Notes under the pieces: model-generated
The model's input: only the letters and a program-made list of their open reading frames with translations
Told to the model about the DNA's origin: nothing
Databases searched by the model: none
Shown: in pieces, positions 46,205 through 58,853 of the stretch
Layout: every line of letters begins with the position of its first letter
How positions within the stretch are numbered: the stretch's first letter is position 1
DNA from: Siderastrea radians
Taxonomy: Eukaryota > Cnidaria > Anthozoa > Scleractinia > Rhizangiidae
NCBI GenBank assembly: GCA_964017195.1
Contig: OZ024900.1
Coordinates: forward strand, 26,744,429 to 26,808,428
Direction: 5' to 3'
Length of the DNA stretch: 64,000 nucleotides
Program-made: the position numbers and the translations under genes

Positions 46205-47449
46205 TCTCAGACAAATCGTTACTCCTAACTGGCAGACATTCTGTCTCCCCTTGTTGGTAAAACAGAACATCATGTAAGAGATTCGAAACAGTTTGTAGAT
46301 GAAGTAAAGGACTTGGAGTTGAAACCAGATGAGGAACTGAGATCTAATGATGACACAGCATTGTTTACAAGTGTCCCAGCGGACAAAGAGCTAGACGTCA
46401 TAAGACGATAGCAGACGATAGCAGACGTCATAAGAAGATAAGACGATAGCAGATAGACCTCTCCTCTCCTCAGCTGAAATCAGCACCTTGACCGCTGCCT
46501 CAAATGGAAATATTTCCTCTGTTAAGGAAGGCGTTATTTATTGGTCCATGGCATCCCCTGTGCCTATGAACGTCTGCAACTTGTGGCTACAAGGACGGAA
46601 AGATCATTGGCCTTCCTGGACACAGTAACCATAGTAAATAAAGTAACAAACACAGGCAATGTTTAAACTTTGACAGTAATCATCCGCAGGAGTTTAAAAC
46701 AGGAGTGATGAGAACCTTGATTAACAGAGCGGAGAGCTCTGTAAGTGACACAGACGACAGATACAAGTAAAATCCTCACGTCAGAAAAGCCTTGAAAATC
46801 AGTGGGCACGCTGCCTGGACGACAGATGTCTAGGAAACGAGGCAAGAACGCAAAAGAAGAGAAGCAACACTCCCACCCACTGTTAAAAGAATTAACCATA
46901 CTAAGGAACAACTCACCAGCAAGTTCTTAGTGGTTATTCCCCACATAACGGAATCTCAGAAGAAATCAGGAGAGTATTTCATCCTGTTGGGTACCAGTCT
47001 ACTTGAACCCCTAACACACTGAGCCAACTTTTAGTCCGTCCAAAGGAGCAGGTCCAGTCTATCGCATATTCTACGATGACTTCGACGAAAGTTACGTAGG
47101 TGAGACAGAAATGACAGTGAAAACAAGATTAACTGAGCACAAGAGGAGGAGTTCAGTTAACTCTGAAGTAACACACCCATCAACTTCAAAAAGACCAGTT
47201 GCCCTGGGTCTGAAGATCGTGCCGGTTGACCACAGACGGTTGAAGAGAGGTGTAAAAGAGACCATTTACATCCGAGCCTACAAATCCTCCCTCAATGCAG
47301 ACGGAGGGAGATGTAATTTACCGCCAGTATGGAACAATCTTCTGGACAGCCGAGTCCTGAGAGAAATGGGCCCTATAATCATCAAGTCCTGTATTTGTTG
47401 CGGCTACGTAAACAAGTCCACAGAAGCGAACGAAAGCTGCAAATTCTGA
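46205..47449 (+). pseudogene. Penelope-like element with GIY-YIG endonuclease remnant
   Basis: The left part, at 46229-46410, reads LADILSPLVGK and DDTALFTSVPADKEL, the Penelope RT finger/palm entry. The catalytic core is deleted. FNFDSNHPQEFKTGVMRTLI follows from about 46655, then the connector. Near 47051-47108 the frame has VYRIFYDDFDESYVGET, the GIY-YIG core (here YRI...YVG), and 47111-47449 continues with RLTEHKRRSS, RGVKETIYIRAYKSSLN and GGRCNLPPVWNNLL. Several stops lie in the connector. GIY-YIG plus this RT type is diagnostic of Penelope-like elements. Dead copy. Confidence 0.85.
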
Positions 47450-47871
47450 TTTTTTTTTATTTCCTGAGTTAGTTTAAGCCTAAGTTTAAACCTATCATAA
47501 TTAGCGAATACCAGGAAAGAAGAATTTATCAGAATCCTACCAGACCAATATTTGAAAGTAGTTTCATTTGAATGGTCACACTGTATCATAATTCAGCCAC
47601 AAACTTTCAAGTGTCAGAACCATCTTGTACATAATAGCTACAATTAGTTAATAAACAGCGATACATTCTCTTGCATTTATTAATAGTATTTCAAAAGAAA
47701 CGTGTTCAATCTGAGGGTCAATGGGAGGATAACCTAATAGAGAAAAATAAAAGTGTAATAGTTTTCTTAAGGGGATCACTGTGACAACTTCTTCAGTTTT
47801 ATCATGCAACGCAAACGTGTCTATGCTTGAAAAGGACATTAAAATCTAAACAACTAAATAATAAGACTTAC
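47450..47871. other. No gene; flank of the dehydratase exon
   Basis: Intron or 3' region of the minus-strand dehydratase gene. I looked for its remaining C-terminal exon on this strand down to about 41000 and did not find it. Confidence 0.4.
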
Positions 47872-48061
47872 TTAAGATTAGGATGTCCTTCAAAGAAACA
47901 ATATCCCGTTGACAGTTTGCCAAGGCTGTCGAGTGATAATCCTGTCCAACCGCAGTCAATCAGGATTTGTCCTCTGTCAGGAAAACTTCCAATAACTCTT
48001 GTCAAGACTCGCACTGCAATGTCACTCATATTACACGACCCTATCAGAAACTGTTGATAAT
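47872..48061 (-). CDS. Dehydratase exon D
   Basis: Acceptor TTTTCTAG|ATTATC, donor CTTAA|GTAAGTC. Encodes YQQFLIGSCNMSDIAVRVLT through STGYCFFEGHPNLK. A further exon is required because the frame is open at the donor. Confidence 0.9.
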
Positions 48062-51000
48062 CTAGAAAAGACGAAAACATACATATGAACCAAGAAAAGC
48101 ACCTCATGTAATATCACTGCAACCGGCAATGCAGCTAAGCAACGATTTTGCAGTAATTGGCACCAGCAGATGTAACCATCGGTCTACCATCCGGAGTCCA
48201 TCCACTATTGTTTAAATTTATTTGCGCGGAGGCTCCATTTTTTAAATCAAATTGTTGGAAAGTAAGCGTCAACCGATTTCAGTAACAAGGAATGTTCAAG
48301 TTCTACAAAACTTTAAGTTTTAGGGTAAACAAGATAAACGATTAAGAGATACAAGAGCTTAATGGAAATATTCCCATTTCCCTGAAAGGGTTGGTCTTCA
48401 AATAGCGCTTGTATCTCTTGTTTATCTTGTTTGCCCTAAAACTACAAGTTTGTAGAACTCGAACATTCTTTGTTCAGAATACCAAAAAATACTGAAATCG
48501 GTTAACGCTTTCCAGCGGAAAATTCGGACCCTCCGCGCTAATAAAGCTTCATCCTGATTCACATGCAGTTACTGAATCCTTAAGGCTGGTTTCCACATGA
48601 TCGCTGCGATCATAATCAGCCTTTACATGGCAAACCGCATGTGATTCCAATCTCGAGGCTACATCACCATAATTAACTGTCAACTGATCTATTAGGCTAC
48701 GTTAAAAACGAAGGCCTATTATATGCACTTTGTAACATCCTTTTTTTTTCAGGAAAAAAAAAACACAGACACAAAACCTGTACAGGGACCCCCCAAAAGC
48801 ACCTAGTTTAAAATTTAACATGGACCCAGACCAGGGGGCAATTTAATAAAACATTTACAAAATGTAATTTACAAGTGTAGTTCTTGTTTCAGAGGTTGAA
48901 AACAATGGCTACACTTGTAAATTACACTTGTAAATGTTTTATTAAATTGACCCCAGGATCTTCCTCGTTTTATCCCCCAACAAATTCTTAAACAAAATGC
49001 AGCTAAGCTATGAAAAGTAATTACCTGGTCATTTTGTTTGTTCTATTATTTAAAAATCATTTTGATAAGTGCTGGTTTAATACTTTTAATAATGACCTTT
49101 CTGATGATAAATGATGTTAGAAGTCAGTTATATACCATCTAAACTACCATTTTCTAAGACGCTTTACAAATTTCTACCAACTACACGATGTACTAATAAG
49201 GTAGAAAGTTGCCACGTTATCTGCATATCAAGCTGCCCAGTACATGTAAATTACAAAAAAATCATTATGCACGCCTTCTCAGCCAGATGCAAATGGCTAA
49301 TTTGCTTAACTAAACGCTGAAACGTGTCTTCTAATCTGAACGGTCAAAAAATTAACAACGATTTCAGTCCCAGAGACAAGAACTTTCCAGGAAAAAATCA
49401 TCATCATCTTCTTGTGTGCTTCAATTTCTGTTCTTGTTCTCTTTTCCTCTTCCTTTTTTTACTCTTCTGCAAGCCCCCTTGCTCCTTCTAGTCCAAACAC
49501 TTTTCCTCATTGCATACTTCAGTGAGTCAGGACTTTCTTCTCTTGATAACGACGCAGCTCACAGACATCAGACAGAATTACGCTTGGTTAGATCCGCACC
49601 TTTTTTGTTTATGTATTCACTAAGTAGTTTTTACTCTTAAATGAGGATAGCTGGTAACAGAACATGCAAGCACCTTGCAGTATTTCTTGTCCCAGACTCA
49701 GTGTCTCTACCTTTCATTCTGCACACAGCCACTTGATTAGATTCAACACACTTGTGATTAAAGAGACAAAACTATATGTCAAGACCTATAAAGCAGACTC
49801 TGCAAGAACCAGTAGCTCTGCTTTGTTAAAAAATATGAATTTGATACTACTTCTGCTATCTTGAAACCCTGAAAAGCCACCTTGTGTGTTTTGCATATCA
49901 TTCTGTCCACTCCCCCCCAGGGGTTATAAAGCAAAAGGTCTTTGTGAGCAAGATGCAAAAGAAACAAACAAACAAACAAACAAACAAAAAAACACCAGGT
50001 TGTTGCTCGTCCAGACAAATATATTGCTGGGCTGTCAGAAAAAAAGAAATAATTTTAAGGTATTCTTGATTGCAACGGTCCACTAAAATGTTAATTTCTT
50101 TCTCAATTTGCATCAATCCAGTTTCTAAAGTAGACTTATCGCTTAATACTGAATTTTTAGTAAAATTAAACTGAACTTGTAGAAAGTCATTAAATGAATC
50201 TGTTAAGTACATGTACAAATATATTACAGAACAAATATATTGCTGGGCCCTCAGGAAAAAAAGAAATATTTTATGGTATTCTTGATAGGAATGGTCCACT
50301 AAAATATTCATCTCTTTCTCGATTTGCATCAATCCAGTTTCTAAAGTAGACTTATTACTTAATACTGAATTTTTAGTAAACTTAAACTGAACTTGTGGAA
50401 AGTCATTATAATAAATGAATTGGGAAAGTAGAAATGTCCAGATTGCCCCTAATTAACCTACCATAAACCTACCATAAAAAACATAATTTCCTGGATGAAA
50501 CTCAGTTATTCCAGAAATATCGTCTGGAGGCTTGGAGCAACTTACAGTTGACCCAATTGCCACAACAGGACATTCTATTCCAGCTTCCTCAAGCCTAATG
50601 AAAAGGAATTATAACAGAAATAAGGTGAAATTATATATCTTGATCGATTAGCACCGGCTGCCTCAACTACTTCAATCACTACTATTACTATTATGTCACT
50701 ACTAGTAACACATCTTGGGAACTCAGCTATCTTCAACAGAAAATGAAATTAAGACCATTTGGCCAAGTAAGTCATGTGTTTGCTCCATATCAGGAAAAAT
50801 TACATTCGGCAGGTCAATTGTTACACAATCAGAAAACATCCTAAAATTACAGCTGTAAACTGATTACACTTACTTGTACATTGAAATCAACACGAATAGT
50901 TTTACATATGATAGGTTGAAATTTAAGAACATGTATAGGTTACATGTAATTAAAAATTTGTTGAAAGTCATAAAATTCAAGCTACTGCAACAACCTTGTG

Positions 51001-54000
51001 CCCTTATTTTGCAGAATACAAATTTTGGTCTTCATTTTAAATAACCACTCAATTGCAAAAGTGACCTCACAAGTCATGTAATTTCATATTTGCCAACAAA
51101 TTATGAATCTTGGCAAAATTTGTTTGTTGCCTCATAAGTGAGAAAAATGTGTGAAGTGATCGACATTCAATAGCATTTTGGTATTTTCATTTCCATGCAC
51201 AGATAGTCTACTGAATGTCAGATCACTTCACACATTTTCCTCTCCAATGAAGCAACAATTATGAAATTTGAGACATGTTATTACATTTTTGTTAACAAAA
51301 ATGAAAACGTATTTGATTCTAATGAAGGGTTCTCTTTATACATTTTCATCAACATTTTTTCTGATTTTTGTGTAGCCTGCAAGCAAGCTCTCTCGGGGGT
51401 GGGGGCACGATAGAGGGCAAAATGGAAAGAGAGCTTGCAACAACGTCTCAGGAATTTGAATTCCGCCCCTGGCGCAGCTGTGGCGCCCCGTTGTCTGAGC
51501 TGTCAGATGTTGGCCAATCAGCGTAAACCAAAAAATGCAACAAACATGTTAAACACGTGAAAGAAGGTCAGATTTCACACGTTATGCAAATTTAATGCGG
51601 TTTTGAACTGAAACTAACTTCGGACTGTATTCGCTATTTCTTACAAATTCTTTAACAGTTGTCATTGACTTCAAGTTTCAATATGAGCTTCAGATACTAT
51701 TTCAAATTTTAATCGAAGGATAAAGTGCACGAAAGAAAGGTTCGATTTGTTCCCATGTTGCTCGTGCAATCAATTTATTTTGAGACTCACAGTATGTAAA
51801 TTCAGTGCACTGTGAACTAAAAATAATAACAAACTTGATATTTTACTCTAATTCTCTTTCTAACATCATAACCTTCGATTTTCAGTACAAGCACATTTAA
51901 CGGTTTCGCTTTTGACAGCAGGTTTGGCGTAAACAATTTCAATTCTGAAAATTTTACCTTCCTTGTTTAATACGTCGCATTTGGTGTTTGTTTTGTCGTC
52001 TTTACGTGAAATTGATGACGTCATTACTAAATTAAATCTCCGCCAATCAGCATTTTGCATCGAAATTTTCGACGCGGATATTCAAATTCCTGAGACGTCG
52101 TTGCAAGCTCTCTTTCCATCTTTCCCTCAATCGTGCCCCCACCCCCGAGAGAGCTTGCTCGCAGGCTAATTTTTGTGTGTAGAACAAGAAAGCCCATTGG
52201 GCATTTTAACCGGCCATTCTGACCCTCCCCACCCCTAGGTTTCACAAATGTTAGCGCGATCCTCTTTTTTTACGAACCGGCGTGAGGAAAAGTGTGACAC
52301 AATATTTTGACTATAGCGGTACTGGATGACGTAATGTTTAAACTCTGATGACTCAGCTTATCTTTCTTATCGCTTTATTTGTGCTGAAAAACGCAAAATC
52401 ACTCAAACGTTGAATGTCGATATGAATTCGTCCACAACTGAGAATGCTCACACAGGGACGACGAAGTATTTACTGTTGTGCCTAGACCTTAAATACAAAC
52501 AGTGAACATAGCAGTAGAATCAAAAAACACGAGCTCGAGCAGATCGTCAGAGTATGGGGCACGTCAAGATATCTCATGACGTGATGTTTAAATCCAGTTT
52601 GCTAACCCGCTAACCAGGTAAACAAGCGAGCGGGGACGAAAGTCGCCCACGTCTTTGAAAGCTAACGCACCTGTCGAGCCGCAATCGATTTCGCGCTCAC
52701 TCGCCTGTTTTTCTTTTCCTTCACTATCTACCTCTGAACGGAAAGTGAGACTGCTCGTAGCCTTTAGCGAACACCACACGCGAACCACACAAATCCATCG
52801 ATAATATTCAGATATTTTCGTTCTTTCAATGCAAAAAGACTCGTAACACCTGCCTTATTAATAAAAAAACTCCTTATTAATGACGATTCCTTCGTATCAA
52901 CTTCTCGCCTCAAATAAACACTCATTTCTCTCCGTTCACAAGAACTATCATGTACTGATGTGCAATCAACTAATATTGCATCATCATACTAGTACCAATT
53001 CCTTCTCTTCCTAGCCCACGCCGGCAAAACGCAACTGTCCTTTTTGTCCGCTGCGAAATACAAGTTAGCCAATCAGAAACCTTACAATCCACTTCGCAAA
53101 CCACCCCCCCCCCCCCCTACAAAACGCCAAGGGAAACTGCCTCTCACGCAAAACGCAACTTTCAAAGCAAATCACATTCACAGAAGCGTGATATGGTCCT
53201 GACATTCACAAATCCTTCTGACTCCCACATTTTTACACCCCTCAAAATGTCAATCCCAATAAAAAAAACTCCTGCGCTAAAAAAAATTTCACCATAGCCA
53301 CTAACTAGATCAGACAACACAGTCAATTTCGCATTCAATCCTATCAAAAATAATGCACGCGCAAGAAGTGGCGCAAGAAGTTCTTGCGCCGCAAGAACAC
53401 GCAAGCCCGCGCAAGAAGTGAAAGTGCTAGGTTTTTGCAGTTTACCCGCAAGAACATTCGAAACGCAAGAAGTTGAAAATCTAGCCGCAAGAAGTTACTA
53501 ATGTTACCGCAAGCCGCAAGAAGGCGCAAGAAGTAGTGAGGGTCCAGCCGAAGAAACTTGTAGTGCTCGTGTTAGTGTGAGGTATTGCAAAAGTAATGAG
53601 AGCGAATCTCGCGCTCTATTCTCTTTGAAATATCACCGAGCTTTCGAGCGATTTTTCGTCGTGTTGGCGTGTTGGCGCGACAATTCGCCAAGTCAAGCAA
53701 AAGTTCACAAGGCCAATCAAAAAATCAAGGAAGCAAATGTTCGAACAACCGAAGTATCGAAGAAAATTCACATCACGAAATGGAATATCCGCCAGCTTTC
53801 CGACTGCAAGATAAACACCCGGTAAACATGATCTCCGGCACATGACAAAACATGAACAATTTTTTTAAGCGTGTCTCAGATACAGTGATACGGGTTCAAC
53901 TCAGAACTGACTCAATTCAGTTTTTCATTCCATCCAAGAAATAGAAACAAAAAGGTCCAAAAGCTATAATTGCGGCAAACTGCGCGAACTCTTCTTTGAC

Positions 54001-57000
54001 AGGCAAGACAAGACCAGACTTACACATGCAGGAGGTCATGCCATTGCGTGGGTGAAGTCATCAAGAATCCCTGCATCTTTACCAGTTTAATTTCCCAGCA
54101 AAAAAGGGATACTCGAAGAAATAGCAGAGACATATGATTTCAACTACACATTCGCCTTTCGACACAGCTTGCTGCCCGGGGCTTGCTGTCTTGACGACTT
54201 AGAGAACTGCTCATGCATTGCGTTACAAAATGTCATTCAAGCAAATCATACCAAATTTGCATATGGCAGATTTGTGTTTACTCAGGTTAGAATTGACGTG
54301 CCGAATTTCTTTCAGATCGCGGAGTTTTAGTTTCCTTCAGACTTTTTTGGTTTACTTCGAAGATTTAAAATGTGATATCGACTTCAGCGTAATGAGTGGA
54401 ACTATTTTTACAAACATAATGTGTTTTTCCAATTAAGACTTCGGGTATTATTTCTTCTCATCTGAGTGACCATGTTCATTTCTCACACGTGTGAGCGCAA
54501 CTAATTAAAAGTATTTGTCCGAGTTTAATATGTTGGTGGAAGTACAGCAACACCGAACAGGTGAATGTCGGTTCTTTAATAATGTGACTGATGGACTGTG
54601 CTTTGCCATTGTTCCTCATTTAAGTGAAATAAATCGAGCGAAACCTTTCGCGCTGCTAAGCGTACCGCATGTCTGGGACTCCGGGACACATAAACAATAA
54701 CACGCGTGCTTCGTTTGAGTCTCGTTTCTCCCTAGCCGTTAAAAAATAACATAGAAGGCGACCAGTGTCAAATTCAGAACCTAGTGAACTCTTTATCGGG
54801 TAAAAAATTCAAAACCGAAGAAAAAAACTTACAAGGGACCAAATAAACAACTGATTGCAAGTTACAAAGGCAGCCAATTTCGACCGTGCCTTGCGCTATA
54901 AAGTGGTCTCTTTTTTACCTTCTCCGGGTTCCGGGTTTTTAAGGTGTTAGGGCAAAGACGTTCTTGTGCTTACTTGTGGTCCAGATATCTTACCACAAAG
55001 AAGTTCTTGTGGTTTTAACTTCTAAACGCAAAGACGTTCTTGCGGCTTGCAGTATTCAAGTGCAGGCATCCTGCAAGTAGCCGCAAGAAGTTCTCGGCTT
55101 GCGGACGCAAAAAGAAGTTCTTGCGCGTGCATTCTTTTTGGGCTGTACTGTACAAAAAACCCCAAACTTAAACAACCCTTCGCCGTTCATGTCTTAAATA
55201 CTGTAAATTAAAAGACAAAAACATAGGAAGGTAACATTCAGAAGACTAACATGCGCATGCGTCTTGTATAAGACTGTACCGCTCTTGAGTACCCGTACCA
55301 CAAGCTTTACAGCACTTTCTTCGTATGTTAAGCCAACTTGCTTTCACCAAAAACCGTGTCCATTTTATAAACCGGCGGTCGCCATCATGGCGACGGCCGG
55401 TTAATAATGGTAATCCCATGTCAACTCATAATTAAGGAAGGTGGGTCATCTTCAAATTTAAAACAATAATTTGCAACTTTTCCCCCTTTCCCTTGAGTAC
55501 AGTGGATTTTTTTATACAGTCCCCAGTCACCAGTGGACACACCCAACTCATGCTCTAGAAGATGTTTTTCATGAGAATTAAGAGCTTACTTTTATGGGAA
55601 GGGACCCTATTTTTTTGTGGAACAGGTTCAGAAGGTTCAGTTGCATTTTGATCTAGCCTGTTTATGTTATGCTAGGCTTCTTTCGAATTTTAATTTGACT
55701 TTTGCTTTCCTCCACTCCACACTCTACATTTTCGAAATGCTTAAATGTCATATCGGAAAAATGTCCAAGTGAAATAAATTCAACTTCAGGAAAATGGTTT
55801 AATAGGGGAGCCCGCACATGCCAGCGGAGCACCATTAATGCTAAGCAAATTTGGTAACCTATTGCTACGAGAAAATTTAGCATACCTACATCAGCATACC
55901 TACATCATACAGACTCTGGGGGAGGGAGGGGAAGTCCCAAGAAAACCCGACGGGGGAGGGGGTGGAGAATGCCATGTGTGGCATGACCACCGTCACTTTT
56001 GAAAAAGAGGTTTTTTTTAACAGCTTACTTAGCTTGTTTAGCAAAATGATTCAGTTTGACAGGAGTGAAGTTTAGAACTTGAGAAGAAATATCAAATATC
56101 TATAAATGGAAAGAAAAAGTTTAAAAGAATACTCAGTTGTCTTTTTGGTGGAGGGCGAAAAGTTCAATTAAGTTACTACAAAATTTGCCTTCGAGGACTT
56201 CATCTTTGTTGTCGGTTCTGCTGCGAACTCGGTCAGCACAATGCTTGAGTTTGCAGTATTTCGCAGCCGTCCCAACACCAAATATAGTAGAACTAGTGCC
56301 TTCTGGTTTTTTCTGTCAACAACCCTGATTTTTGTGGCAGTCTGAACACATTTTCCCAGGAAAAACACCAGCATGTTCATGTTGATAGGCATCTTGTCAT
56401 GGAAAAAGAAATAAGTAGTAAAATTAACTATTTCAAGTAGTGTCAGTGTATGTGGCATTGTGGTTACATGCCGGCATGCGATGCTGGCGAGCTAAATTCC
56501 ATACTTAGCTGGGACATGAATTTTTTTTTTTTTAACGACTTGAATGAGAGTATTTTCACAAATTAATAAGTACCAGCTCCACTTTTAGGCTTGGCTAAAT
56601 CTATATATATTTTTTGTGGGATGGAAGACTTAAAGGGCTTTGGTTTCAATGCTGTCAATTTCCATTGCTTATTATTTTGCATCAGTCCTGCTTGCATCAA
56701 ACAGCTTCACAGAGGGAAAGAAAAAGATAACATCATTTTCAAATAAACTGATGAAGTTAAAGTAAATTTACATGCCGAGACTTTGTCACGTCAACAATTC
56801 ACCTTCATTTGTTTTTATTCTAGAACAATTAAGTCCCATGAAGAGTAGTCTCCCTCGCAGCTGTTTTTATTGTCATCACACAACAGAGGAGGCTTGCATG
56901 ATGACACTAAAAAACGGCTGCGAGGGAGACTACATGAAGAGCTGCGTGCTAAGGATTGAATTTTTTTTCTTATGGTGGCAGCCAGTCATGTCAATTATCT

Positions 57001-58802
57001 TATTGCCCAAGGTCAGCAACTTGCAATTTATTAATGACTACATTATTGACTGACAGTTGTGATTAATAATTGCACAATGTGCAATTATTAACTATACAAT
57101 TTGCCCAACGTAGTTATTAGTTGTAGCTTGTATGACTATTAAGTGTAGCACACATGTTTATCAATCCCAAATTCTACCAGATTCACTGAGATAAGACAAA
57201 GTTGGTGACATTGTTCCACATTTTTTAAACGTTTTTGTTGAGATTTGGTTCTTAATTCAATAAGCCTCTAGTACTGATAATAAAAAATGAATGGCTGAAA
57301 AATGCACTTAATAAATAAATGCCGGGCCCCGACTAAACGCCAGGTTCGAATAAACGCCGGGACTACGAGGCCAAGTTTTAAATAAACCCCCCCGGCGTTT
57401 AATCGAGAAAATACGGTACACGACTGTAAACACCGCAAAATACATGGTTATAAATGAATGAATGCAAAGAAATTAATAGCGTTTTGTGCTTTGGTAAACA
57501 ATACATTGGGGTGCTCTGAAAGTGCAAAGTGTAGAGTGCTAGTGGAAGATAAGAAAAGTGTGCTGTAAATCCTTACAAGCTGGAGTTATACAACTGTTAT
57601 ACAATTTCAATTTTACGGTCTATAACCTACCCCTGTACCCAAGAAAACCATGGTCAAAACAGAAGCCCTCTTCCATCCCCACCCCCCATAGGATATCATT
57701 AGGCAACCAATCAAACATTGTGACCTTGAACAATCTATAACAACCAGAAACTTTTTCATTAATGACCAAGCAATGGGTAACAAGTATTTCATTTGACTTG
57801 ACTGCTGTAGCAAATTAATTTTTAAACACTAAAATCTAGCCAATTAAAGTGAAGATGATGAAAAGAATGAACAGCTGGAGAGCACATTTTGGTGTTCTTT
57901 TGAGGTGTGTGAGTCAAGTTATGCCATAGCCAAAAGTATCATTTTGCTGAGTTCAGCGAGAGTTGGAAAGAAAATCATTTCCCTCATAAATTGCTTTAAA
58001 CAGGTGGTTCAAGCAGATTTGTGGCTTTGACTGATTTGACTTAGGACTGTTTTACTTTGGTTATTTAAAATGCACTGAGATGCAGACCAAGACCGGAGTC
58101 ACCTCACAATTAGTGTTAAATTCAGTTACTCACTTGCTGTAGAAAATGTTGAGCCTCCTCCATGATTCTAACGTAGTATCTTTGATGCTGTCTTCACCTT
58201 GGCAACTGTATGTGTCTCCTTCATGAATGTAAAGGCCCTTGAAATCCACACATTCTTTGGAAGCTATATGCTTGGCCAGTTCTACACTTTTAGGGTCATC
58301 ATACCACACACCAGCTAAGAACAGTGATCAAAATGGCATTTTAGACACATGGGAACATCATTCTTCCTTTGCAAAGAAAATAAGTTTTTCAGTTTAAAAA
58401 ATGCTCTACGTCCAGTGGAACCTTCCATAAGTAACAAGGTTAATTCTTGGTGGGTCCTTGTAGGAAGTCATAACAATTAAGCCAGTGACTTTTGTATGCA
58501 CAGCAGCTGACAATACAATTTCTTCCAAAATTGTCACGTTGCCAGCACAACAAATTTCTATAACAAATTAAATTGCTTTGGTCATGAAAAATTTGACAAC
58601 TGGTGTCTGAAATCTAGTGACTTTTTTCGGGAGAAGTTCACCTGTGTTGCCATATTATGTTATGAGATTATTGTTCAGAAATCAAACCAAATTAAAACAT
58701 CCATACTAATATATCAACAAAATTCCAATAATTGTTGCATGGCTTTAATATGCACTAATATGTGCCCTAATATAATGAGTTGCAATACATATATTCAATT
58801 AA

Positions 58803-58853
<51 letters not shown>

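Noticed and set aside
53616..53843. Overlapping ORFs on both strands inside the CGCAAGAAG element
   Set aside because: No motif or family similarity, and frames on both strands are open by chance in low-stop sequence; not called as a transposase.
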